This document shows, piece after piece, positions 1 through 11,700 of a stretch of DNA of 64,000 nt. Every line of letters starts with the position of its first letter. Position 1 is the stretch's first letter. A model generated the notes under the pieces. That model searched no databases, had not been told where the DNA came from, and saw nothing but the letters and a program-made list of their open reading frames with translations. A program made the position numbers and the translations under genes. This DNA comes from Amoebophrya sp. A120. Taxonomy: Eukaryota > Sar > Dinophyceae > Syndiniales > Amoebophryaceae. The stretch is from NCBI GenBank assembly GCA_905178155.1, contig CAJINV010000027.1, positions 272,656 to 336,655 of the forward strand. Reading direction: 5' to 3'.

Positions 1-2
1 AG

Positions 3-398
3 GAAAAGGGTGGGAGCACTAGCAGCGAGGCGCAGGCCGCTAAGGCGACGCCTTCTCTCGCAAAGGAGTGCAGCACGGGGCAGCTGCCAGTGCAACTGAA
101 AGGGCAGAACAACACAAGGGAGGCGGCTAGGGTCGAGCAGAAGCAGGCATCTGTAAACGCATCGGCAAAGCATGCTAAACCTTTTGGCGGGCCCTTAGGG
201 GTAGAGGTGGGTAAGTTCCAGAGACTACTAGATGTTGTCCATCTGATGGAGCCAGCCAGCAGCGGGGACCACCAAGAAACGAAGGGGGACAGGTTGGAGC
301 GCGAACAACTTTCGCCCAGGAGCTGGGGCGAGATGTTGCGAAGAGTTACAGGCAAGAAGAAGGAGGAATTGCGAGTAGAGTACATACTCGGCGTCTAG
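3..398 (+). CDS. 3' end of an unknown gene (partial)
   Basis: A reading frame is open from the first bases of the window to a TAG at 396-398, about 131 residues, so this is probably the last exon of a gene that starts to the left. The peptide is hydrophilic, rich in Ala, Lys, Glu and Gln, with no motif I recognise, no membrane segment and no Cys pattern. It ends in a basic stretch followed by VEYILGV. There is no ATG near the left edge, which fits an internal or terminal exon. It could also be chance coding in GC-rich DNA; I favour coding because the composition resembles the low-complexity parts of the neighbouring genes. Confidence 0.4.
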   Translation, partial: EKGGSTSSEAQAAKATPSLAKECSTGQLPVQLKGQNNTREAARVEQKQASVNASAKHAKPFGGPLGVEVGKFQRLLDVVHLMEPASSGDHQETKGDRLEREQLSPRSWGEMLRRVTGKKKEELRVEYILGV

Positions 399-1669
399 CT
401 GTGTCAGTGCCTGCGCTACACAGGCGCAGCATTTTGAACCACTGAAACGCTACACACTCAGACACAAAAGCTATGCCAAACCACTCAGACTTTTCTTTTC
501 TTCGTGAGCAGTCACGTCAAAAACTCAGACTTTTCTTTTCTTTACAGACCGTAACGCAAGAACGAAAAAAGAGCAGAAGTGTAATACTTACTAGAGGGCA
601 CTCCAGCCCCTGCCCGTTGCTACATAAGCAGTTGGGTTCGACTCAGCAGCGAGGCCGCATTTGTGTGCGGCGGATGATTCAGTGCCAGCTGGTCTTCGCG
701 TGTTCTGCAACAGAAGCTAAGTGGTGGGTATGAGATGGAACGACGAATCATGCACAGTAATCGGGTATGAAGGGGATTGCCGGTCACCCTTAAGTGGTAA
801 GTTCCGAGACGATTCCGGTTTATGATCCCGGTCCCCCCTCCCACCCTTTGCTTCTGTTGCAGAATGAGTCAAGCTGAGTCACTACGGCTGCCACGCACAA
901 ATTAAGCCTTTAAGTTGTCGCTGTGCCCCAGGTGGGTTGCCAGTCAGCAGTGCCAGACAACTGGTCAATGGTTTGACAACTGTGGCCCGCTCGCTTGCCT
1001 TTTTCGTCCGTGCCGCAGGTAAGGCGCAAACGGTCCAGCCTCCCCTGTCTGGGCGGGGCTGCGGCTTAGGGGAGAGTCTCGCCCCTTCACCCAAAGGGGT
1101 ACGTCGTCTCTTCCGTGAGAACAAAAACGTAGGGCGTAAAATGGGTCGGGTCCTGGATCATTCTGTATGTTGGGCTGTCGCGCTCGGCTTGCTGGCCGGG
1201 CTGTACCGATCAGGTGTGGTGGGTAGCTCCCGACTGGTTGGCACCTTTCTTGGGGCGACTTGCCGTGGTAGCGCTCGGCTTTTGTATGATGAGGTCGCCG
1301 AAAGTGCTTCCTCGCCCACCCCCCGGGGAGGGGATTCTTGACCTGTGGCGCTGGGAGCGGGTGTCCACTACATGATGATGATGATGCGGACTCCCACGAA
1401 AGCCATTTTCCATTCGTTTTTTGGAATTTGTAATGCTAGAATCAGCATACTGTGCGAGATCTGTGATGCTTCTGAACTAGCTAAACAGGATTACACTACG
1501 CGGACAAATTTGTCATGCCAAACAACCAAAGCTGGCTGATTTGTCTAGCAGATTTCCCATCTTGACTCTGGTGTGGGGACGTTTTTACTCAGAATAGCCC
1601 ACAGCAAAGTATGTGTGTGGCTGCGCCGCAGAGCGCCGCACCTACAATCAATGCAAGATGAAGCGGCGT
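399..1669. other. No clear gene; remnant of a family-B introner
   Basis: No convincing gene. An open frame at 937-1341 (plus) has a weakly hydrophobic middle but no recognisable motif. The stretch 1425-1600 matches the 3' half of family-B elements (GGAATTTGTAATGC, then GGGACGTTTTTACTCAG), without a matching 5' half, so it is a truncated copy. The region may hold the promoter and 5' untranslated sequence of the epsin-like gene that starts at 2720. Confidence 0.5.
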
Positions 1670-1988
1670 TATCAAAAGGAAAAATCCCCCCTCCCCATAT
1701 CAAAACGAAGTTTCTGATGCAGGATTTGCGTACACAAATCAGATTTGTCTTGCTGGAGAGGAATACAGGCCCATACTCAGCCCAAGTAGAGAGATTTTGT
1801 ACTAGGCGTCTAGAATGAGGAACGTCCATGCTGTAGGCCCATTAGCATCACAAATCACCTGCACAATGCTGCGGAGCTTGTGGAGTTGCCCTCTTTCAAG
1901 ACCGACGTGATTTGTGGTCTCAAATCAGCAATACAAATTTGGAAAAATACCTTTTTGATATGGGGAGAAGGGATTTTTCCTCTTAATA
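1670..1988. mobile_element. Introner, family C
   Basis: The left end TATCAAAAGGAAAAATCCCC is mirrored by an imperfect inverted copy at the right end, which reads GATATGGGGAGAAGGGATTT. It lies upstream of the epsin-like start codon, so it would be a 5'-UTR intron or an intergenic copy. Confidence 0.7.
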
Positions 1989-2077
1989 AGCGTCGTCGCG
2001 TCACATGTCGTCGCGGGCGGCGGCCCGGTGCTACGCAAGCCGACTAAGGGGTCCGGTAGGCTGGGCGCCAGTTCTCG

Positions 2078-2309
2078 TATCAATATGAAGAAGTGGCTCA
2101 CCCCTAGAAATTGCAAGAGGTTTCCATGATGCACTAATTTCTCATGCTTAGAAAACTAATGAAACATATCACAGTCTGCGTATGCAAAAGCTATATCATG
2201 CAGAGGTGTGCCAGATGGAATCAAATTTTCTCGTGTAAGTAAAAATACTTGCAATGCCGGAAACGCATCTTTCTTCTAGGGTAGAGGCACTTTTTCACGT
2301 GGAAAGTAT
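2078..2309. mobile_element. Introner-like TIR element, minor family
   Basis: The left end TATCAATATGAAGAAGTGGC pairs with the right end GGCACTTTTTCACGTGGAAA as an imperfect inverted repeat. The interior carries the usual catgatgca/ctcatgc motifs. It lies in the presumed 5' UTR of the epsin-like gene. Confidence 0.55.
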
Positions 2310-2353
2310 CCCGCGTAACAGTACCGTTCGCGTTGTTGTTGCCTCGTCCACCC

Positions 2354-2695
2354 TATCAAATGCAAATATGTCTGGGTCTGGAAATCTGTGATGTTGAATT
2401 GAGCGTGATTAAACTTGAAGCGCTTGCAGTGGCAGCCAGGCATTACAAGTTTTGGAGACGCCTGCTGATGCCTACTTACCACACATCGCAAACTGCGTTT
2501 TTGCATGACAAAACAAGCTGCTTGCGGCCGAAGCTGCTTGCGGCGACGGTGCAAAGGTTTTTTATGTGGTGCAGTCGGGTATGCATGACAAAACAAGCTC
2601 CTCTTTTGCTGCTCATGCAACACAGCTTTTCCAGGAATGCAAAACACGCATCACAAGTTCCACTTTTCCAGACCCAGACATTTTTGCATTTGATA
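2354..2695. mobile_element. Introner, family A
   Basis: Perfect family-A ends: TATCAAATGCAAATATGTCT on the left, and CCAGACCCAGACATTTTTGC followed by ATTTGATA on the right. The flanks carry the 5-bp duplication CACCC. It lies 25 bp before the epsin-like ATG, so it is probably spliced from the 5' UTR. Confidence 0.85.
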
Positions 2696-2719
2696 CACCC
2701 GGAGTACCAATCGTGGAAA

Positions 2720-5700
2720 ATGCGGGGCATCGGGAGCAGCATGACGAGTATGCTGCGCTATCCAAGAAAAAAACGTTTTTAGTGTAAAGTTGTGATGCGC
2801 AGCATGCAAGATGATTGCGTCTCTCATGCTTGGCATGCCTCGTAGGGTCCATTAAAGGGCGTTTTCACGTACTATCTGCGCATGCCAGGTTTTTACTATC
2901 ATGCCAGACAAATTTGTAATGCTGTTCCTCCAAAAAAGTTACACCTACAATGCTTTTTTCTTGGATATGCGCTGGCGCAACTCCAGCGCGACGCCCCTGC
3001 AGGCCCAACTGAAGGAGGCGCTAAACAACAATAACTGGGGCTGTAGCATATTGTGAGGAAAATGAATCCGCGAGAACCGTATTCGATTTGGCATTTGTGT
3101 TGCTGGATTTTTAATACCTGTCCTCCGTCCGCTGAATCAGCATGAGAGAAAAAATCTTAATCTGAATATGGAAACGAGGTGGATTTTTCCTTGTGATATG
3201 GCAACACGATTCTCTACGACATCGCCAACCAAAGCAACTATTATCCAGCGTAAAAAAACTGTATCCTAAAACTACCTGAGTTGTCATGCATATAATGCAG
3301 CAGGAGTCTTTCTATGCGGCTTTTCCGCCCAGAGATACAACTCTCGTCCAAGTGTGCTGCAGACGATTTTGTTATGCAACATGCTCTCGTCACAAGAAGC
3401 AAAAGATGGGGCTGTACTAGGGAATAAGCAGTGCGTGTGCGCTGTGTATCCAAAGTTGCCCTTTGTGAGTCCAAAAACCTCTGCACAATCAGTCCAGCAC
3501 ATCAAGCCGCATCTTGAATCGGGGTTGTTCTTGGAAAAATTTTTACGTAGGGGTCCGGCGAAAATCCTCCTCTGCACGATATGCGGGCGTTCCTTGGCCA
3601 AAAGACTGCCGGGCATCGTTTGCATTTCCAGCTGGAAAATGCTGAGGGACCCGGAAGGAGGGTTTGCAAATGTCCTCCTCCGCACCGTATGGGGGCTTTC
3701 CTGGGCCCAAAAACTGGGCGACGTTTGGATTTGAGGGGGGAAATGCTTAGCGACTCGGAAGGGGGGTTGCAAAAATGCTCCCCGGCAAGGTATGCGGCCC
3801 CTTTTTGGCCCAAAAAGTGGCCGGCCTTTCGTCTCCAGCTGCAAAGGGTTGGGCACTCGGAAGGGGAGGTTGCGAAAATCGTCCCCCGCACGTTCTGCGG
3901 GCTTCAGGCGGTTTGTACTGCTTTCCGAAACCTTTTGTGTCAAGGTCGAGTGCCCGATCATGAGGCCCGCCCGATGTTATGGTCAGCAATAACCGGCTGT
4001 CCATATTGGCCTGCAAGGCGAAACGCTCACCGGGTGAGCGTTTCGCCTAAGAAGTCCATATTGGGATCTTTCCCACCACAGCACACCGTCGTGCTTCTGG
4101 CTGTTTGTGCTGCCTTTTGAAACCTTTTTTTGCCAAGTTCGAGCGCCCTTTCGTGAGGCCCGCCCGACGCTATGATCGACACAAGCCGATTATCCATATG
4201 GACCCTCAAGGCGAAACGCTCACTCGGTGAGCGTTTCGCCTAAGAAGTCTATATTGGGATCTTTCCCACTACAGCATACCGTCGTGCTTCTGGCTTGTTG
4301 TTGCTGCTTTTTGAAACCTATTCTGCCACTTTCGAGCGCCCTTTCTTGGGGCCCGCCCGACGCTATGGTCGACACAGGCCGACTATCTATATGGGCCTCC
4401 AAGGCGAAACGCTCACCGGGTGAGCGTTTCGCCTAAGAAGTCTATATTCGGATCGTTCCCACTGCAGCATGCCGTCGTGCTTCTGGATATTTGTGCTGCT
4501 TTTTGAAACCTATTCTGCCAAGTTCGAGTGCCCTTTCGTGAGGCCCGCCCGACGCTATGGTCGACACAGGCCGATTATCTATATGGGCCTCCAAGGCGAA
4601 ACGCTCACCGGGTGAGCGTTTCGCCTAAGAAGTCTATATTGGGATCTTTCCCACTGCAGCATACCGTCGTGCTTCTGGGTATTTGTGCTGCTTTTTGAAA
4701 CTTTTTTTTGCCAAGTTCGAGTGCTCTTTCTTGAGGCCCGCCCGATGCTAAGGGCGACACAGGCCGATTATTCATATGGGCCTCCAAGCCGCATCTTGAC
4801 TCTGGGTTGTTCTTGGAAACATTTTTACGCAGGATAACCACCAGCTGCAGCCGATCTTGGAGGCTATCAACCAGGTATTTAGGGGAGAGTGCATAGACAA
4901 AATGATGATCCTGTCAAGTGCATTCTATGGGACGAGCTGCAAGACAAATTATTGACTTCATTTTTCTGTAACGCATGGACAGTAGCTCCGAACTTGTGTT
5001 TCTACTGCATAAAGATGTCAAGAGCAAGAAATTTGTATTGCATGAACACGGGTTGTTCCCACCTTCATATTATTCCCACCTCCTCATCATCAAAAACTCG
5101 TTTTCTCAGGCGTTGGCCGAGCGTGACGGACGACGATGGAGGCGTGTGTGGAAGGCGCTGAACTTATCACAGGAAGAAAGTCCTTCTCCTCCGTGGTATA
5201 CTAAATGCAAAACGGAAAAAATCTTTGTCGTGCTGATTTGTCATCTTCAGAAGCCCCACTTTGCGGGCGGCCCACTTGGCATCGGTCATTTAACGTGCCA
5301 TTCTGGGATTCGTAGCCTTCTCCTGTCGTGGAGAGCTGGCAAATAGGTACTAACCCCTTCGTCCCATGGCATCATGACAAAATGATTTGTGTACACAAAT
5401 TTCGCAGCAGAAGTTTCCGTTTGGGTAGTGGGGGGAGGATTTTTCATTTTGACAAAACTTGATCGAAATCATCTTGAAGCACGGCGAAAATCCGATGTTC
5501 GAGGAGAGCATGAAGGCAGACCAGTATCCTGTGTAAAAACGCCCCTACCCCAGAGTTGTCATGCAAAATGGCATCCCTGAAATGTTTCTTATGCACGACG
5601 CCATGTTGAGGAGCATTTTGTAATGCTATCTGGAAGTTTGTCATGCTGAAATGAGGACAAGGTAGCCAATTTGTCGTGCGGTTGCACTAGCTAAACACGT

Positions 5701-8700
5701 TTACACTACGATGCCAAACTTGTCATGCGTGACTGCCAGAATTTCTGGACTTGTGTTGCAAATTTCCCATCTTGACTTTGTCGTGGGGACGTTTCTACGC
5801 AGGATAACCAGTGGCGAGTAATCTACTTTCTCGACTGGCGCTTACGGAAATGAAAATCCCTTCTCTCCTATCAAATGTAAAAATGTCTGGGTCTGGATGA
5901 AGATTGCAACTTGTGATGCTGTCTCTGCATTATACAAAAATGTGTATTGCATGACCAGCAAGAGGGCTCCAGTTTGTGCTACATGGAGAGGGTATTTCTC
6001 ATGCGGGATAGGCATCAGAAAGCCCGCTAAAAATCTGTGATGCCAGGTTACGCATTACAGGCGTCATGTGTCATGTAAAATCTGCATGACATCCAGACCC
6101 AGACATTTTTACATTTGATATCTCCAAATTCAAAACACGAAGGATTTCTCTTGCTGGACTTGTATATAGCAATCAGCTTTGTGGTCGAGCGCCCGGGGAT
6201 ACTCAGCAAACCCGGTCGCCTCGGTCTGTTTAGGTGCATTGGGCAGTGCAGCTGTTGAGCCCCCTTAACCGGCTCGGTGTCTCCTAGTACTTTCCTTCTG
6301 TCATGCAAGAGAAATAAGCTACTTGTTTTATACGCATTTTTTACAAACCAACACATCTAAACAAATTTCCACTCAGAACAATATGGGGGGGGAGATTTTT
6401 TTTTCCTGCCACAGCGCTACCAGGAGAACCAGAAGGACGTCACTGCGGGGATCCGTGACAAGGCCAAAAAGATTATCCCTGTGTAAAAATGTTGTGGCCC
6501 TAGATTTGTCATGCATATTTCCACGCCGCTGCCCAGGACGCTTCTCATGCTCAGCTGCATGAGAAGCGTTGTGTTCTCGTGGTGTTGTGGAAAAATTTGT
6601 CATGCCTTATACAGGACGAATTGGTGAATTTGTGATGCGACTAGCATAGCCATTCTTGTTACTCAGGATAAAGATCCAGCAGTTGTTGCAGGACCCGGAC
6701 CTGCTGCGAAAGGAGCGGGCGGATGCGCGACAGATCGCGAACAAGCTGCAGCTATGCATTGCAAATATCGATCTGGGTCCGGAATAAAGGTGGAACTTGT
6801 AATGCTGCTCCTACATGCGTGCGAAATCTGTATTGCATGACCAACAAATTATGTCGTAGCCTGTTTCATCTAATCCGGACTGCGTACGAGAACGCGTTCT
6901 GGAAACTTGTCATGCTTGTCTACATTCGGAAGTGTTTTCATCATGCACAGTTCAGCATCACAAATCTCCAGACCCACAAATATTTGCAGTTGATAGCAGC
7001 CGCCCTCGATGTCAGGCGGCGGTGGCGGCGGGATGCCGCAAAGCGGCTTGGCTGCAGGCCCCGGGCCATATCGCAAGAAAAAACTGTTTCACTGTGAACT
7101 TGTGATGCATACAATGGAACACAGAAGTATTTGTCTTGCCACACATGCAAGAAAGTGGATTTTTAGCTGTGTTTTCCCTTAGGAAGCTTGCGTGGCAAAT
7201 TTTTTCTGTCACGTAGAACGAACTTGTCATGCAAAACCTGCAAAATCATCACAGTGAAACAGTTTTTTCGTACGATAGGCCAGGCTACGGAAATAATGCA
7301 GGTTCGAGCTACAACGACGGCTATGGCAACAGTGCGTCGGTGTCGTACGGCTACGGCCCGACGACCACGGGAAGTGGCCTCTACGGCACCACGCAAGAAC
7401 CGATGTCAGGAGGGAGACCAGTGGACCGACCAGACTACAGCTTTCGGGCTTACGACCGCGATTTTTTGGGCGCCGGCCGTCCGGAAACCACGACGTTTCA
7501 GTCTTCCTACGCCGCCTCTGGTGCGCCGCCGTCGCTCCAGGTACCACCACCTAGTTCGGCGTCCCGAGCATTGCGACGCGACGTTCCGGAACCAAATCCA
7601 GCAGAGCCGAGTACTTCTAGCGCGGGTAATTGTCTATGTCTACAAAACATATGCAAAAATTCAGCGGTGTGCGTTTTTGTCATGTGTGTCTTGTGTCAGG
7701 TGTATGTAGTTTGATAAATGTACTAGTCTTTGTCACTACGTCGCTGAAAGAGAGTAAAAATGACACGCATGATTGATAAAAATTTTCAGATTCGCGAAGA
7801 CGGGTTGTCCAGGTTTGCGGGTGTACAGAAACGGAAGCGGATTATCATGTGAGAAATATCATAGTTGCTGGCTTGCATTTTGATGTTGTGCATGCAATTT
7901 TGAATTACAAGTCTTCGCCTTCGCGAGGAAAAGATTTTAATTTCTCATGCAGTTCTACTCCGTCACCAATTTGTTTCTTCAATCTATAGGAAAGAACAAA
8001 CCTTTTGTGCTTGCTATTTTTTGTGCAGCATTTTACAAGCGTCTTTGATGACAAAATGTACTGTCGCACGCTGGCTTCTTTCTCCGCTATCCCAGCCGAT
8101 TGCTGCGCGCGGCAGACGGAAACGTGGAGGACGCGTGCAACAAATTTTTTGCCCAGGCCAACAACGAGCCCGAGCTCGAGGCGCCACGAAGTGCCCAGGA
8201 CCAGCGGGATTCGGGGCCAGCCTCTTCCGACGAAGACGAGGAATTGGACGAGATGCCGAGCGGTAACGACTCGTCAGAGCCGGACCATAGTCCGGAGGTC
8301 GGTCCGCGTCATTACGCACAGCGAAAATGTCTGGGTCTGCGAAAAATGGAGTTTGTCATGCTATGTTTCGATCACGCAAAATGTTGTATTGCATGAGCAG
8401 GGGCAAAAAATCTGTGAAACTAGAGCATACTAGCTTGACGAAAATCGCGGGTCATCATGTAAAATCTGCATGACAAACTCCTCCAATTTTCCAGACGCAG
8501 ACATATTTGCACTGCATTGTGGTCTCCAACCCCAGATGTCAGGACAAGTAATGCCACCGCAGCATACCAATGCTTCGCAACCAGCGACGTGGGACCAGCA
8601 ACAGCGGGCACAGCAAGCGGCCAATATGCATTGCAAATACAGCTAGGTCTGGAAATAGACTGCGGATTTGTGTCATGTAGCTCTTGGACCACAAAAATGG

Positions 8701-11700
8701 AAAAAGCAACACGGGTCTTGCAACGACTTCTCCAAGCCTTTTTGCGTAGCAACAAGTAGGCAGCTTTTGGCGGTCTTGCAACACAGATTTTTGTGTGCGC
8801 GTCCCGAGCAAGCATCGCAAATTCGCTTCTTGCCTGACCCAGAGATGTTTGCAATGAATAGGCAGCGTCCGGCAGCAGCCGCAGGTACCGATGGAGCAGC
8901 GGCATATGAAATGCAAATATGTCTGGGTCTGGGAGTTTCTAAACTTGTGATGCTGTGTCTGGATTCCAAGAAAATTTGTATTGCATGACCAGCAAGAGGA
9001 CTCCAGTTTGTGCTACGCGGACGAGAGGACATTTCTCATGCGGTGCTGGCATCACAAAGCCCTCGCAAAATCTGTGATGCTAGAGGATCCATCACAGACA
9101 TCACGGGTCATTCAAAATATGCATGACAAACCTGGCAATCTTCGAGACCCAGACATGTTTGCATTTGATACGGCAGCAGCCAGCGCAACAGGGGGCGAGC
9201 CGCCAGTTTTCCCAGCCGTCAGGGTCGCAGCAGTACGGTACCGCGCTGGATGCACAAACTGGTATCAAATGTAAAAATGTCTGGTTCTGGAAGGATGCAA
9301 CTTGTAATGCTATTTTTGGATTCTAAAAAAATCTGTGTTGCATGACAGGCAATAGGAGTCCAGTCTTTGCCACGTGGAGAGGGCATTTCTCATGCAGGAT
9401 ATGCATCAAGACGCACTCAGAAAATCTGTGATGCTAGGGCATAGATCACAGCCGTCATGGGTCATGTCAGACGTGCATGACAAACAAGGTCATGGCGCGG
9501 GGACAGAGTCCCCGCGGCTGCGACCTTGCGGCTAAGAAGGGCCACCCGCGGTGGCTTTTCTTGCCCATTATGCGGCAGGTTTTTTTTTTGCGACAACACG
9601 GGGTGGCTTGGCGCTCGTGGTGCCGGCGCCCCCCTGGAACAGTGCGCCTTTTTCTGCGCCCCTGGGCGGGGCGCCCCCCCCCAAAGGACTACCCACGACC
9701 AACCGAGGGCGCGGCCGTCCGGGAGGTTGTTCTCCCGAACCAGGGCGCGCGGGCCTGTTTCTGCGCCCCTGGGCGGGGCGCCCCCCCCAAAGGACTACCC
9801 AAGACCAACCGAGGGCGCGGCCAGCCATACCAGGGCGCGTGGACCTGTTTCTGCGCCCCTGGGCGGGGCGCCCCCCCCCCAAAGGACTACCCACGACCAA
9901 CCGAGGGCGCGGCCGTCCTGGAGGCTGTTCTCCCGAACCAGGGCGCGCGGGCCTGTTTCTGCGCCCCTGGGCGGGGCGCCCCCCCCAAAGGACTACCCAA
10001 GACCAACCGAGGGCGCGGCCTTACCAGGGCTCGTGGACCTGTTTCTGCGCCCCTGGGCGGGGCGCCCCCCCCAAAGGACTACCCACGACCAACCGAGGGC
10101 GCGGCCCTCCTGGAGCCTGTTCTCCCGAACCAGGGTGGGCGCGCGGACCTGTTTCTGCGCCCCTGGGCGGGGCGCCCCCCCCAAAGGACTACCCACGACC
10201 AACCGAGGGCGCGGCCTTCCTGGAGCCTGTTCTCCCGAACCAGGGTGGGCGCGCGGACCTGTTTCTGCGCCCCTGGGCGGGGCGCCCCCCCCAAAGGACT
10301 ACCCACCCACGACCATGCGAGGGGGGGCGCGGCCACCTTCCTGGAGCCTGTTTTCCCGAACCAGGGCGCACAGAACTGTTTCTGCGCCCCTGGGCGGGGC
10401 GCCCCCCCAACAGGACTACCCACGACCAAGTGAGGGGGGGCGCGGCCTTCCTGGGGGCTGTTAGTTCGCTTCGCACTCCCGAATCAGGCCGCGCGGACCT
10501 GTTTCTGCGCCCCTGGGCGGGGTGCCCCCCCCAATGAATAGGCAGCCAACCTTTGGCCGCCGGGGTCGGGCCTGACTCTTGAAAAGTGGCCCCCGGGGCC
10601 GGGTGTTCCTTTTCCGAAGTCAGGCGGGGGGCATATTTTGGGTTGTGCAGGAGGTTTTTCTTTTTGCCGGTTCGGGTCGTGTTTGATACCCCGGAACAGG
10701 GGTCGGAACATACTCCGCAACACACCCCAGAACACACCCCGAAACACACCTCAGACCATGCCCCGAAAGCCACTCTCCGAAAGTCAGGTCCGGGGTCGGA
10801 CCCGACTCCCTAAAAGTGACCTCCGGGGCCGGGTGTCACTTTTCCGGAGTCAGGTGTGGGGTATGTTTTGGGGGGTGCAGGACGTTTCTGCCGATTCAGG
10901 TCGTGATTGATACCCCGGAACATGGGTCGGAACATACCCCCGAACACCCCCCGAAAACTCATTTTTGGGCAGTTGCTGCAGTTCAAATAGTAATCTTCCA
11001 ATCTTCCAGACCCACACGCTTTTACACTTGATAACTGGTACGTATAGCGGATTCTCGCAGTCGCAGCAGCAAGCTCAGAGTCGTGCACCCTACAGCCAGT
11101 ACGGGCAGAATTTGGGTACTACCAATCCGCTGGCACAGAATCTCTCCATCGGCGGCTCGCAGGTTATCAAAATGAAAAGCGCAGCCCCGTCTCCGGACTC
11201 GTTTCAAATGTTTGCGCTGCAAAGTTTTCAAGTGGGCGGGCTTTGTCGTGTATGCTCGGAATAAAATTCCAGTTGCTACAATATGCAAGGCTTCCGGAAT
11301 ATTATCATTTAGGAAAATTTGCAATGCAAATGTGTCCACGTGCTTCGGTCGCGAGGGCAGTTTTTATTCTGATACAGGTGCAGCAAAATCAGCTGCCATA
11401 CAACTCGACGCAATCGGCCACACTACACCCCTCTGGTATGCAAGTACCCATGGGCCAATCGGGTCCGCAACAAGGCACTGGTATCGACTGCAAATATGTC
11501 TCGGTCTGGGTAAGAGCACGCGAACTTGTCATGCTGGGTATATAGCATGACAAAGCAATGTTTTATAGAGCATGAACGCATCACAAATCTTTCGGCTGTT
11601 GTTGCAAGGTGAGTCGTGTTTTGCATGACAAACTCCCTCTTCGAGCATGACAGAAAAAATGGTCACTCCTATTCAGGCATCACAAATCTTCTTATGCTTC

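Larger units (their letters stand above)
3242..4836. mobile_element. Giant introner, family B, carrying satellite arrays (epsin intron 3)
   Basis: It starts TATCCAGCGTAAAAA and ends TTTTTACGCAGGATA, which are inverted family-B ends, but is about 1.6 kb instead of about 0.28 kb because two tandem arrays (3548-3910 and 3950-4795) sit inside. A second partial 3' end (GCCGCATCTTGA..TTTTTACG) occurs at about 3500, before the arrays, as if the terminal part was duplicated around them. Removal joins DIANQSN to HQLQPILEAINQ of the ENTH domain. Confidence 0.85.
9263..11033. mobile_element. Giant introner, family A, carrying GC-rich satellites
   Basis: Left TATCAAATGTAAAAATGTCT, right CCACACGCTTTTACACTTGA. 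The TSD is ACTGG (9258-9262 and 11034-11038). It is 1.77 kb instead of about 0.26 kb because tandem arrays at 9600-10540 and 10555-10960 lie inside. Removal joins ..TALDAQTG to TYSGFSQSQQQ.. in frame. Confidence 0.88.

Noticed and set aside
937-1341. 134-codon plus frame as a gene
   Set aside because: No motif, no clear start or splice context, and it adjoins truncated introner sequence. Kept only as a note.
3950-4795. Regularly spaced palindromic repeats as a CRISPR-like array
   Set aside because: The whole 193-bp unit is repeated, spacers are not unique, and the locus is an intron of a eukaryotic gene.
9477-10537. Long overlapping open frames of 310-330 codons in all three plus frames
   Set aside because: They lie wholly in the GC-rich tandem array inside a family-A introner. 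Simultaneous openness in three frames is a composition effect, and the segment is removed to keep the epsin-like frame.
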